From the NCBI GenBank assembly GCA_016789755.1, contig JAEUQG010000138.1:1-39615 (forward strand): DNA of 39,615 nt, in the 5' to 3' direction. The notes below the pieces were generated by a model, which made no database searches, was not told the DNA's origin, and was given only the letters and a program-made list of their open reading frames with translations. The position numbers were made by a program, and so were the translations under genes. The stretch is from Bryobacterales bacterium. GTDB lineage: Bacteria > Acidobacteriota > Terriglobia > Bryobacterales > Bryobacteraceae. This document shows, one piece after another, positions 1-7,830 of this stretch. Numbering within the stretch: position 1 is the first letter of the stretch; each line of letters starts with the position of its first letter.

Positions 1-605
1 CGCAACAATCCACTCCATACCTCTTTTGTCTCCGCCGACATCGCATCGCGAGTCAACAGATCGGCCCCGTCCTTGTACCGGCCGATCGCTTCAAACTCCG
101 GCAGGACCCCGAGCTTGTCCAGAGCCTTACGCGCATACAGCGATTCCACGCGCAATCCCTTCAGGTCGAGAAAATCGCCCGGAATGGCGCTCATGCGGTC
201 GGCAACCGAGGCGACATAATAATCCCGCATGGAAGCAGTGCGCAGCATCGCATGCACGGGCTTGCCCGACTTGCGAAACTGCCGCAACGAATCGCGGATC
301 TCCGTCAACTTGGCCCAACCCGCCTGCGGCTTGCCCGGCTCCAGCAGGATCGCGGCGATGCGTTCATCGGCAGCGGCTTTGCGCAGTACATCCCAGATGG
401 CGAAACTCGTCAGAGGCGCTGGCAGAAACGGTTCCAGCGCGCCGCCGGGCGCTTCCCGGACCGGCCCTGAAAGCGTCAGCACCAAAGTCGTGCCGCGCGC
501 CACCCGCGGCGGACGCTCCATCCACCAGGGAATCAGCCAGACCAGCCCGCACGCCGCCAGGATGGTCAACACGCACCCGGCGATGGCTCCGGCCAGGATC
601 CGCAT
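1..605 (-). CDS. sppA: Signal peptide peptidase SppA-type serine protease, N-terminal part (runs off the left edge)
   Basis: SppA proteases cut leftover signal peptides in the membrane, using a Ser/Lys dyad. Only the first 201 codons are here; the end of the gene lies outside the window. The translation starts MRILAGAIAGC, has one hydrophobic membrane anchor at about residues 3-27, then the N-terminal SppA domain: LVLTLSGPV (41-49), WDVLRKAAAD (71-80), LRQFRKSGKPV (107-117), RDYYVASVAD (127-136) and GRYKDGADLLTRDAMS (175-190). The lysine in RYKDG (K178) sits where the catalytic Lys209 of E. coli SppA is found; the catalytic serine would be in the missing half. The ATG is only 6 bases after the stop of the upstream isomerase-like gene, so the two are probably co-transcribed. 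The family call is from remembered motifs of the 67K type; the frame is open throughout. Confidence 0.85.
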   Translation of the reverse strand, partial: MRILAGAIAGCVLTILAACGLVWLIPWWMERPPRVARGTTLVLTLSGPVREAPGGALEPFLPAPLTSFAIWDVLRKAAADERIAAILLEPGKPQAGWAKLTEIRDSLRQFRKSGKPVHAMLRTASMRDYYVASVADRMSAIPGDFLDLKGLRVESLYARKALDKLGVLPEFEAIGRYKDGADLLTRDAMSAETKEVWSGLL

Positions 606-611
606 GGGACG

Positions 612-1487
612 CTAGACGCCGTTTAGAATCTGTTCAAACCGGTTGCTGACGTCTTTCAGATACGCCGCATCGCCGCCGGCAAGTTCCACCGTCGCCGTGC
701 CCTTGTAGCCGGTGTCCGCCAGCGCGGCATGAATGGCCTTCCAGTCGATCTCCCCGTCGCGCAGATTGACGAAATCCGCCACCCGCTTCTTGATCGTGGG
801 ATCGTTCTGGAACTTGAAATCCTTGAAATGCAGTTTCACGATCCGTTTTCCCAAGGTGCGGATCCAATCCTGCGGAAAGCCGTACAACACCACGTTGCCG
901 ACATCGAAATAGGCTTTCACCCAGGGCGACTTGAAATCGTCGACGTAGCGCGCGAATTCGAGCGGACTGAGCAGAAACTTGTTCCAAACCTCTTCCACCG
1001 CGATGACGACTTTGTTCTTCTCCGCCATCGGGATCATCTTCTTAATCCGCTCCTGCGAGCGCTTCCAGGCATCGCCGTAGCTGGTTTGCGGATTCACCAC
1101 CGCGGGCACCAGCAGCACCGTTTCCGCGCCCCATTCGGCCGCATTGCGAATACTGGTCTCCATCCCCTTCACCGACGTTTCCACAACCGCCGGATCGGAG
1201 GAAGACAGCGGATATTGCCAGTGATCCATATTCATCACGGAGTGGATCCGCAACCCCGTCGCCTCGGACGCCTTCCGGATCTCCCCCGCCACTTGCGGGT
1301 CTTTCACCGTCTGGCATTCGATCTCCTCGAAACCGCAGTCCTTGGCCAGTTGGAAACGGTCTTTGTAGGAAAGCGTATTGGGACGGATCATCCCGATCAG
1401 GACAGCTTTCTTGATAGGAAGACGCTGTGCCGCGGGCATGGCGAGCGGCGTGAGCGCCGCGGTAGTCAGAAACGCACGACGTTGCAT
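612..1487 (-). CDS. Exported sugar phosphate isomerase/epimerase-like TIM-barrel protein (AP_endonuc_2 fold)
   Basis: A 291-residue protein of the xylose-isomerase-like TIM-barrel superfamily, whose members isomerise or epimerise sugars using a bound divalent metal. The N-terminus MQRRAFLTTAALTPLAMPAA is a twin-arginine-like export signal, so the protein probably acts in the periplasm. Likely metal ligands are the glutamate in VIAVEEVWN (about 162-170), the aspartate in YFDVGN (about 193-198), the histidine in VKLHFKDF (about 217-224) and the glutamate in VELAGGD near the C-terminus. This set (E, D, H, E) is typical of the fold. The substrate cannot be read from the sequence; acidobacteria and planctomycetes carry many paralogues. 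It precedes the SppA gene by 6 bases on the same strand and follows the TIGR03437 gene after a 33-base gap, so it may be part of a longer minus-strand unit. Confidence 0.85.
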   Translation of the reverse strand: MQRRAFLTTAALTPLAMPAAQRLPIKKAVLIGMIRPNTLSYKDRFQLAKDCGFEEIECQTVKDPQVAGEIRKASEATGLRIHSVMNMDHWQYPLSSSDPAVVETSVKGMETSIRNAAEWGAETVLLVPAVVNPQTSYGDAWKRSQERIKKMIPMAEKNKVVIAVEEVWNKFLLSPLEFARYVDDFKSPWVKAYFDVGNVVLYGFPQDWIRTLGKRIVKLHFKDFKFQNDPTIKKRVADFVNLRDGEIDWKAIHAALADTGYKGTATVELAGGDAAYLKDVSNRFEQILNGV

Positions 1488-1520
1488 GGGTGGTTATGCC
1501 TCGTGCGCTATTGTAACGCG

Positions 1521-3239
1521 CTACTTCACGGCGACAGTAGCCGTTGCCGGCGTAGAGCGGCCGGCGATGGCCACCACCACCGCATGATCCTTCGCCGCTT
1601 TGAGCGAGGAAGGCACAGTGACATTCAATTGGGTCAGTCCGCCCAGCGCCCCCGGCACGGCAGTGGCGGAGACCACGCTCGCTGCCTCGCCGCCGATCGT
1701 CACCGAAGGTGTATTCACCAACACCGGAATCGGACTCGTGCCGGACAGCGCGCCCTCAGGATTGGGCAGCGGATTAATCGCTCCCCCGCCGGTCAGATAC
1801 AGGATCAGCAATCCGCCTTTTGCCACCGCGTTGTTCGCCGAGTTCAGACTAAAGGTGGAGGATGCGTAGTTGAGCGCCGCCGCCTGCCCCCTTCCCGAAC
1901 TATCCACCGTGAACAACCCCGGATCGGCCGCCACACCGTCATACTTGAAGCTGCTCGAAGTAATATTGTTGTAGCTCACGCGCATGTTCAGATCGGTCCC
2001 CACCGGGATAGTGAACGGAACCTGACAGTTGATCTGATTGGCTTGTATGAAAATCAACGGCGCCGCCACCCATGCGTTGTTCACTTCGAACTCCACGGTC
2101 GCCGCGGGTGTCCCCAGCGTCGCAGGGAAGGCATTGTTCGCCGGTGTTGCCGTGATAGCAGTGGCCGGCCCCAGCCCGGAGCCGAAGATCGAGATGATTT
2201 CCCCCGGCGCAAGTGAAGGCTTCGAACCGCTCACGGCGAAGCTCGCCGCATTGACGATCGTCTGCAACTGCGGTCCCGGCGCCGTAATGGTGAACGGAAG
2301 TTGATTGCTCGCCGGCTGCGGCGAGTTCAACACCGTCACATTCAAGGTCCCTTGCGCATTCAGCATCGCCTTCGGCACCACCGCCAGCACCACCCCCGTG
2401 CTGATCCATGTCGCCGTCAGGTCCGTTGTGTTCGCCTTCACCACGCTCGCCTTGAACAAATGCGACCCGCGGATCGTGATCGTCGTGTCGCCCGAACCCA
2501 GCGGGGCCGCATTCGGCCACACCGATGTGAGCACAGCCGTTCCCGGATTCACGGTCAGCGAAACCCCGATCGTGATGCTCTTGTTCGACGCGTTCGTCGA
2601 AGTCAACGTGATCTTGCCCGTGTTGGTCCCCGGCAACATGCCTGTCGTGTCCACCGTGACCGCAATGGTCACAGGCGACCCCGCCAGCGCTACTCCCACC
2701 GCAGGACTGCAGGCCAGCCACGTCCCACCCGTCGCCGCCACCGTGAACGAAAGTGGCTCTCCATCCGTGGATACCGTAATCGTCTGCCCCGCCGGACTCG
2801 CCGAAGCATCGGTTTGCCACGCAAATGCCAACGAAGCCGGAGTGGCAGCCATTGCCGGCGGTGGATTCTTGATGATCAGCACCACCGTCGCGCTCACCAC
2901 CCCCGCCGACCCGGTCGCATCCACGTCGATCGACGCCAGATAGGTCCCCGCCGTCAGCGACGTCGGGTTGACCCGCACATTAAACGCAGTCCCCGTCTTT
3001 CCCGTCGGCGGGGTCACAATCAACCACGGCGAGGCGGGTGTTATGGTGGTGGTGAAATCCAGTGCCGCTCCCGATCCGCTCCGCTTCACCGTCACCGTCT
3101 GCGCTGCCGGCAACGCCGTTGTCCCGATCACATACGTAAAACTCAAGGACGATGGCGTCAGACTCAGGGTCGGCAAAGTCTGCCCCCAGGCCATCCCGCT
3201 CATCGCGATCATCAACGGAAGTGCGGTGCGAATCAACAT
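1521..3239 (-). CDS. Secreted multi-domain protein: BACON/Ig-like repeats, IPT/TIG domain and TIGR03437 C-terminal domain
   Basis: A 572-residue secreted protein. A signal peptide covers about residues 1-19 (MLIRTALPLMIAMSGMAWGQ). Two BACON-like beta-sandwich repeats follow (about 25-120 and 130-230, with S-W-L-x-V and W-L-A-C-S-P signatures), then an IPT/TIG-like domain (about 235-320, with AAPLGSGDTTITIRGSHL). The last 245 residues match the pattern of the TIGR03437 domain, an expanded family of Solibacter-type acidobacteria: IVNAASF, LAPGEIISIFGSGLGP, INCQVPF, LTGGGAINP and a final GGLTQLNVTVPSSL. Such proteins are thought to be extracellular and possibly adhesive, but no function is established. 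It has no partner gene that narrows its role. The 126 bases upstream, before the decarboxylase gene, hold no recognisable gene and presumably its promoter. Confidence 0.85.
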   Translation of the reverse strand: MLIRTALPLMIAMSGMAWGQTLPTLSLTPSSLSFTYVIGTTALPAAQTVTVKRSGSGAALDFTTTITPASPWLIVTPPTGKTGTAFNVRVNPTSLTAGTYLASIDVDATGSAGVVSATVVLIIKNPPPAMAATPASLAFAWQTDASASPAGQTITVSTDGEPLSFTVAATGGTWLACSPAVGVALAGSPVTIAVTVDTTGMLPGTNTGKITLTSTNASNKSITIGVSLTVNPGTAVLTSVWPNAAPLGSGDTTITIRGSHLFKASVVKANTTDLTATWISTGVVLAVVPKAMLNAQGTLNVTVLNSPQPASNQLPFTITAPGPQLQTIVNAASFAVSGSKPSLAPGEIISIFGSGLGPATAITATPANNAFPATLGTPAATVEFEVNNAWVAAPLIFIQANQINCQVPFTIPVGTDLNMRVSYNNITSSSFKYDGVAADPGLFTVDSSGRGQAAALNYASSTFSLNSANNAVAKGGLLILYLTGGGAINPLPNPEGALSGTSPIPVLVNTPSVTIGGEAASVVSATAVPGALGGLTQLNVTVPSSLKAAKDHAVVVAIAGRSTPATATVAVK

Positions 3240-3365
3240 CCACGAGTCTCATCGGCGGAACCCCATTTGGGAAATATTGCACCGCAGGTTGTATGCCTCA
3301 GGAAAATCTGGGGATATAACAACTCCTGACTACCCCACCCGAGGTCGACTTGCAGATAACCGGGC

Positions 3366-4775
3366 TCAATCCCGGCTGGAAGCGTCCCCGATCGCCATCG
3401 CTGCCACCCGCCGCACCGTCTCCCGCACCTCCACCTCAGTAGTCCGCGGATTAATGGTGCACAACCGCAGGCACTCCACGCCCTTCAGCCGCGTCGAGGT
3501 GAGAAAGGCATACCCCTCCGCCAGCATCCCATCCACCACCTCGCCGGCGTGCCGCCGCGCTCCGGGGAAATCGAAGCACACCACGCCCAGGCGCGCCGGC
3601 GAGACAATCCGGCAGCCTTTCGTCAGACTTAGTTCCCGCTCCGCGAACTCGGCGAGGTGAAAGCCCCACGCCACCGCGCGGCGGAAAGCCTCCATCCCGA
3701 AGGTCTCGATCGACAGCCACAGCTTCAATGCCCGAAACCCGCGCGTCAATTGAATCCCGTAATCGCACGGATGGACTTCCGCCTCTCCCTTGTGGACGTC
3801 GCGCAAATACTCCGGCATCACCCGGTAAAACCGCCGCAGCAGTTCCCTGTCGCGCAGCAGAACGCAACCGCATTCAATGCTTTGGAACAGCCACTTGTGC
3901 GGATCGAGCGACAAGGAGTCCACCCGCTCCAGCCCGCGCAATTCGCCCCGGCCGCGCTCGCAAATCGCCGCAGCCGCGCCGTAGGCCCCATCGGCGTGCA
4001 GCCAGAGTTTTTCCGCCGCGCACAAGTCCGCCAGTTCCGGCAGTGGGTCCACGGCCCCAGTGTTCGTCGTGCCCGCATTGGCAATGACGCAGAAGGGACG
4101 CAGTCCCGCCGCAACATCCCGCTGCACGGCTTCGCCGAGCGCATCCACAGGCAAACGGAAGTCGCTGCCGCTTTCGATTACGCGGATCTGCGCTGCCCGC
4201 AGTCCAATTACGCGCAGAGCCCGCACCAGCGACGAATGGGTCTGATCGGAAAGATAGGCCACCGCGCCGCTCAGATCGTCGTCCAGCATCGCATGCCGGG
4301 CCACGGCCAATGCGGTCAGGTTCGCCACCGACCCGCCACTCACCAGCACTCCGCCCGCGCTCGCGGGGAGCCCGCAAAACGAGCGCAGCCAGTCGATCAC
4401 CGTCAACTCCAGCATCGCCGCCGCGCTTCCTCCCAACCATGTCCCGTTGAACACGTTGCGCCCCGCGGCCAGCGCATCCGCCATCGCGCTGACGAAGTTG
4501 TTCGGCCCCGGCACAAAAGCAAAGAAGCGCGGATGATCCACTTTCAAGTTGTTGGGAAACACCTCGCGTTCCAGGAAGGAAAGCAACTCCATCGCATCGC
4601 CAGGCGCTTCCGGAGGCGGCGTCATCAGCCGCGCGCGCAGCACTTCCGGCCGCCCTCGCGCGCCCACCGGAAGGTCTTTCAGATGCGCGAAGTGCTCCAC
4701 CAGCATGTCCACGACACGGTAGCCCAGCGCCCTCATCTGCTCGGGGGTGAGTTCCAAATTCGCAGGCTCTTGCAT
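3366..4775 (-). CDS. PLP-dependent (group II) amino-acid decarboxylase, aromatic-L-amino-acid decarboxylase-like
   Basis: A 469-residue cytoplasmic enzyme of the pyridoxal-phosphate group II decarboxylases, which turn amino acids such as tyrosine, tryptophan or glutamate into amines. The Schiff-base lysine is K294 in SLDPHKWLF; the aspartate pairing with the PLP nitrogen is D262 in HADGAYG; the ring-stacking histidine is H180 in SDQTHSS; the phosphate-binding turn is SGGSVANLTA (146-155). Length and motif order fit the family. Substrate preference cannot be decided by eye; the N-terminal HPRFFAFVPG segment is typical of aromatic-type members. The gene is divergent from blaI with only 44 bases between the start codons, so the blaI operator/promoter region could affect it. 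No transporter or amine-handling gene lies beside it. Confidence 0.9.
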   Translation of the reverse strand: MQEPANLELTPEQMRALGYRVVDMLVEHFAHLKDLPVGARGRPEVLRARLMTPPPEAPGDAMELLSFLEREVFPNNLKVDHPRFFAFVPGPNNFVSAMADALAAGRNVFNGTWLGGSAAAMLELTVIDWLRSFCGLPASAGGVLVSGGSVANLTALAVARHAMLDDDLSGAVAYLSDQTHSSLVRALRVIGLRAAQIRVIESGSDFRLPVDALGEAVQRDVAAGLRPFCVIANAGTTNTGAVDPLPELADLCAAEKLWLHADGAYGAAAAICERGRGELRGLERVDSLSLDPHKWLFQSIECGCVLLRDRELLRRFYRVMPEYLRDVHKGEAEVHPCDYGIQLTRGFRALKLWLSIETFGMEAFRRAVAWGFHLAEFAERELSLTKGCRIVSPARLGVVCFDFPGARRHAGEVVDGMLAEGYAFLTSTRLKGVECLRLCTINPRTTEVEVRETVRRVAAMAIGDASSRD

Positions 4776-4784
4776 GACTCCATA

Positions 4785-4813
4785 TTGACAGAAGCGCGAG
4801 GGTGTGCTAAATT
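4785..4813 (+). promoter_or_regulatory. Sigma70-type promoter of blaI, apparently giving a leaderless mRNA
   Basis: A perfect -35 box TTGACA (4785-4790) is followed after exactly 17 bases by TAAATT (4808-4813, 4 of 6 matches to TATAAT). The expected transcription start, about 7 bases further on, falls on the A of the blaI ATG at 4820. There is no Shine-Dalgarno sequence before that ATG. Both points suggest a leaderless transcript. The boxes are read directly from the sequence; the start site is an inference. Confidence 0.6.
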
Positions 4814-4820
4814 TTTAGCA
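4805..4820. promoter_or_regulatory. Perfect palindromic operator, probable BlaI autoregulation site
   Basis: TGCTAAATTTTTAGCA is a perfect inverted repeat with 7-base arms (4805-4811 and 4814-4820) and a 2-base centre. It covers the -10 box and reaches the first base of the blaI start codon, so a bound dimer would block initiation. BlaI/MecI repressors bind dyad sites in their own promoters; the assignment to this BlaI is by position only, since the sequence differs from the staphylococcal TACA/TGTA type. Confidence 0.6.
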
Positions 4821-5203
4821 TGAAACGCGCTCACGCCCTCAGCCGCCGCGAACGCCAGATCATGGACATCCTTTACCGATCCGGCAAAGCCACGGCAGCA
4901 GAAGTGCGCGACGCCATGCCCGACGCGCCGAGCTACTCCGCGGTACGAGCCATGCTGCGGATTCTGGAGGAAAAAGGCCACCTGCGCCACGAACAGGACG
5001 GCCCCCGTTACGTCTTCCTTCCCGCCGAACCGCGGGATCAGGCCAAGCGCAGCGCCCTCCGCCATCTTATGGAGACGTTCTTCGATGGTTCCGTCGAACA
5101 GACCGTAGCCGCTTTGCTCGACAGTGAGACCAGGAACATGAAACCCTCCGAACTCGACAAACTAAGCAGGCTGATTGAAGAAGCACGCAAGAAAGGGGTC
5201 TGA
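4820..5203 (+). CDS. blaI: BlaI/MecI/CopY-family transcriptional repressor
   Basis: A 127-residue winged-helix repressor. In the classical system it binds dyads in front of its own operon and is destroyed when the partner M56 peptidase senses a signal. The winged helix spans about residues 5-72 (LSRRERQIMDILYRSGKAT, then SAVRAMLRILEEKGHL and the wing GPRYVFLPA). The helical dimerisation part includes LRHLMETFFDGSVEQTVAAL (about 80-99), and the protein ends in the family's usual basic tail (EARKKGV). The size is normal. The ATG has no ribosome binding site and coincides with the predicted transcription start. The peptidase gene starts 2 bases after the stop codon, with an AAAGGGG ribosome binding site inside the end of blaI, so the two are one operon. 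No beta-lactamase gene is nearby, so the controlled function is unknown. Confidence 0.92.
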   Translation: MKRAHALSRRERQIMDILYRSGKATAAEVRDAMPDAPSYSAVRAMLRILEEKGHLRHEQDGPRYVFLPAEPRDQAKRSALRHLMETFFDGSVEQTVAALLDSETRNMKPSELDKLSRLIEEARKKGV

Positions 5204-5205
5204 TC

Positions 5206-6708
5206 ATGCTCGAAGCAATGGCATGGAAAACCGCGCTGGTGGCCTTATGCGCCTGGCTGGCTGCGTTTCTACTGCGACACCGTTCGGCTGCCGAACGGCA
5301 CATGGTATGGGTGGCGGCAATGGCGGTCATGCTACTGCTACCGCTAATGGAGCGCTCGGCGCCGGCGATGGTAGTGCTGGAAGCCCCGGCCGTGGCCGTA
5401 CCTGCGGAAGCCGCGCCCGCCACGCCGTTCACCGCTGAGCCGCGGGAGGGGCAGGAACTGCCTCTTCGCATCTGGTACACGGGAGCATTCCTGATCGCCG
5501 CCTATCAGGCCGCCGGGCTGCTGGCGTTGGCGTGGCATCGCCGCCACCTGCGCCCGTTCCCCGGCCAGCCGCACGGGGTGTATCTCTCTGACCGCATCCG
5601 TACTCCGATGACGTGGGGCGCGCTGCGTCCGGTGATCGCCCTTCCCGCGGAGGCGGTATCCTGGAACGCCGATCGTCTCCGCATCGTGCTGCTCCATGAG
5701 CAGGCGCACGTCGCCCGCCACGATTTCCTCACCCAGTTGCTGGCCTCGGCTGCCTGCGCCGCCTATTGGTTCAATCCCCTCGTTTGGATCGGCGCCCGCG
5801 CCATGCGCCGCGAGCGCGAAAAGGCTTGCGACGACGCCGTGCTGCGTCAGGGAGCAAGGGCCTCCGAATACGCGCAGCACCTGCTGGACATCGCCGCCGC
5901 GGGCCACGCCCCAGCCATGTCGGTGCCCATGGCGCAGGCCACGCATCTCGAAGCCCGCATCCGCGCCGCGCTCAATCCTGCTATCCCCCGCCGCCGCCCC
6001 AGCCGCGCCATGTGCTCCGCCCTCACGCTCGCCGCCTTCTTCGCCGCCATGATTTTGGTGACGGTCAAAACGCAGGCGCAACCTGGAGCGGCGCGTCTTT
6101 CCGGTTCGGTGCTCGACGCCAGCAAGGCGGTCATCCCGGACGCCGAAGTGCTGCTCATTTCCAAGACGGGCAAAGAAATCACCCGCAGCGGCCCCGATGG
6201 CAAGTACAGCTTCGCGGGCATCCCCGGAGGCGATTACGCCGTTGAAGTACGCGCCCGCGGTTTTGCCGTCCTCTCGCAGCCCGGCATCCGCCTCGCCGAA
6301 ACCGAAGCACGGCTACTGGATCTGACCCTCAACGTCGGCAAGATCTCCGAGACGCTCACCATTACCGGCAAGCGTCCACCGGCCGCCACGCCTCCTGCCG
6401 TCGCCACCCCGCAGCGCATCCGCGTCGGCGGCAACATCCAGGCCACCAAGGTGCTCAAAATGCAACGCCCGTCCTATCCGCAGCACTTGCAGCAGCAGGG
6501 CATCGAAGGCACGGTGTTGCTGGAAGGCATCATCGGAACGGAAGGCAATATCCTCAGCTTGCGCAGTGCGAACTCCCTGGTTCACCCGGAGCTGACCAAG
6601 GCCGCCATGGACGCCGTCAGCCAGTGGCGCTACCAGCCCACCCTGCTCAACGGCCAGCCCGTCGAAGTAATCACCACAATCACCATCAACTACAAACTGG
6701 CGGAGTAG
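5206..6708 (+). CDS. BlaR1-like M56 metallopeptidase fused to a carboxypeptidase-regulatory domain and a TonB C-terminal domain
   Basis: A 500-residue membrane protein. Residues about 8-50 and 90-110 form membrane segments. The zinc motif HEQAH is at 164-168, with the downstream glutamate in RREREKACDDAV (201-212) completing the M56 site. A further membrane helix lies at about 270-287. The periplasmic part holds a carboxypeptidase-regulatory-like beta-sandwich (about 294-385: LSGSVLDASKAVIPDAEV, SGPDGKYSFAGIPGGDYAVEV) and a TonB C-terminal domain (about 410-500: PSYPQHLQQQGIEGTV, MDAVSQWRYQPTLLNGQPV). M56 peptidases of the BlaR1 type cleave the partner repressor after sensing an outside signal. 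This one has no penicillin-binding sensor; the TonB and beta-sandwich domains take that place. It probably passes a cell-envelope signal to BlaI, but which signal is unknown. Its 3' end overlaps the convergent nuclease-like gene by 23 bases. Confidence 0.9.
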   Translation: MLEAMAWKTALVALCAWLAAFLLRHRSAAERHMVWVAAMAVMLLLPLMERSAPAMVVLEAPAVAVPAEAAPATPFTAEPREGQELPLRIWYTGAFLIAAYQAAGLLALAWHRRHLRPFPGQPHGVYLSDRIRTPMTWGALRPVIALPAEAVSWNADRLRIVLLHEQAHVARHDFLTQLLASAACAAYWFNPLVWIGARAMRREREKACDDAVLRQGARASEYAQHLLDIAAAGHAPAMSVPMAQATHLEARIRAALNPAIPRRRPSRAMCSALTLAAFFAAMILVTVKTQAQPGAARLSGSVLDASKAVIPDAEVLLISKTGKEITRSGPDGKYSFAGIPGGDYAVEVRARGFAVLSQPGIRLAETEARLLDLTLNVGKISETLTITGKRPPAATPPAVATPQRIRVGGNIQATKVLKMQRPSYPQHLQQQGIEGTVLLEGIIGTEGNILSLRSANSLVHPELTKAAMDAVSQWRYQPTLLNGQPVEVITTITINYKLAE

Positions 6709-7696
6709 CTCCGCAGCATCGCCGCATCACGCTCGACGCCGATTGGAGAACGCTCAAGGTCGCCTCCAGATCCAATCTCCCTTCGGCGTCGAGTTGAAGG
6801 TACTCCCCGTCGTAGATTTGGACGGTCATCGTTTTCCCCAAACCCCAACGGTCCGGCTTGCGAACGGCAAGGCCCTCAGCACCGGCGGCATCTCGAATCC
6901 TCTGCGCCCATTCTGCCCGCACCCGCCGCGGATCTGCGTCGTCCCGTGCGTCAATCTTGAAACAAAGCTTGCGGTGCTCCAACTGCAGATAGGGTTCGGG
7001 GCCTTCCGGCTGCCCTTCCATCCCCCATGCGAATCCGTAGAACCCTCCCGCCGGATTCGAAGCATGAAACCAGCCTCCCTCTCCCATTCTCTTGCGCAAC
7101 TCGGAATAGAAGCCCATCCAGCAAAAATGATCCCATTCGGCGGGCGGCCGCTCCCGATAGCACGCGAACTCCCCATCCAACCCGCACAAGTGGTCATGGA
7201 AGTCGGTTGCGATCGCGTTTTCTCCGCCCCATGTCTTATAGGCATCCAACAAGCCGGTCAGATCCTTCCGCTCCACCACTTGGAACCCCGCCCGCAGCAC
7301 ATCTTCGAAACTGCCCTGGTCCCAGGTTTGTACATAAACCAGCAAGATACGGTCGGGAGAATACCCCATGGCCTCTACTGCCGCGCGGTAGCGCTGGAGT
7401 TGGCCGGAATGCTCCCGGCTCCCCCTCTTGTCCTCGATGCAGATCGCGGTCTGCCCATCCACAACCAGCAGGATGTCAATGTGTTCCGCCTGCCGCCGTA
7501 CCTGCACTCTCGAAACGGCGGGCATCTCTCTGCCATGCAGTGTGTAGATCCTCTCCAGAAACGCCTTGCCGAGGCGATGCAGTAAGGGATTCACGGCTCC
7601 GTTATCCGCTTCGGCCCACTGGGCCAGCCAACACAAAGCAGCGTCCTGAGACAGTTCCGAAGTCGCATGATCGAAAAGGTTCGTGCTCATGAACAC
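6686..7696 (-). CDS. PD-(D/E)XK nuclease superfamily protein (PDDEXK_4-like), orphan
   Basis: A 336-residue protein whose first half carries a PD-(D/E)XK nuclease core: D74 in EHIDILLVVD, E88-D-K90 in AICIEDKRG, then Q99 and R102-Y103 in SGQLQRYR. This order (D, ExK, Q..RY) fits the PDDEXK_4 type, found in uncharacterised proteins and some defence-related nucleases. The second half, rich in Trp and Tyr, is not recognised. Proteins of this family may cut DNA in restriction or abortive-infection settings, but none of the usual partners (methylase, helicase, ATPase) is nearby, so defence is only a guess. The longest reading begins at a GTG (7696); an in-frame ATG two codons later (7690) is an equally good start. 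The gene converges on the M56 gene with a 23-base overlap. Confidence 0.75.
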   Translation of the reverse strand: MFMSTNLFDHATSELSQDAALCWLAQWAEADNGAVNPLLHRLGKAFLERIYTLHGREMPAVSRVQVRRQAEHIDILLVVDGQTAICIEDKRGSREHSGQLQRYRAAVEAMGYSPDRILLVYVQTWDQGSFEDVLRAGFQVVERKDLTGLLDAYKTWGGENAIATDFHDHLCGLDGEFACYRERPPAEWDHFCWMGFYSELRKRMGEGGWFHASNPAGGFYGFAWGMEGQPEGPEPYLQLEHRKLCFKIDARDDADPRRVRAEWAQRIRDAAGAEGLAVRKPDRWGLGKTMTVQIYDGEYLQLDAEGRLDLEATLSVLQSASSVMRRCCGATPPVCS

Positions 7697-7755
7697 ATGA
7701 TCGTCTTCGCGGCCGATTTAGATCCAAAGGCGGGCACTTCCGATCCTTTTCGCGT

Positions 7756-7830
7756 AAACCACAGCCATTCCGGCTCCCGTCTTCCGGCTCCCGTCTTCCA
7801 TCTCCCGGATATCAAGGGCGAAGCCCTTGC
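7756..7830 (-). repeat. Dispersed 3'-end repeat, copy B
   Basis: Read on the minus strand, this segment closely matches the stretch at 19907-19984 over about 75 bases with roughly ten mismatches and two single-base gaps. Shared words include AAGGGCTTCGC, TTGATATCC, ATGGAAGACGGGAG and AGCCGGAATGG. The unit GGAAGACGGGAGCC is itself repeated inside it. It begins inside the last codons of the S41 protease gene, where it forms a perfect hairpin (CAAGGGC-TTC-GCCCTTG, 7 bp stem) spanning the stop codon, and continues into the intergenic region. Confidence 0.75.

Noticed and set aside
26..649. Long plus-strand open frame and others nearby
   Set aside because: The minus strand codes a good SppA fragment across 1-605; the plus-strand frame is a GC-rich shadow without motifs.
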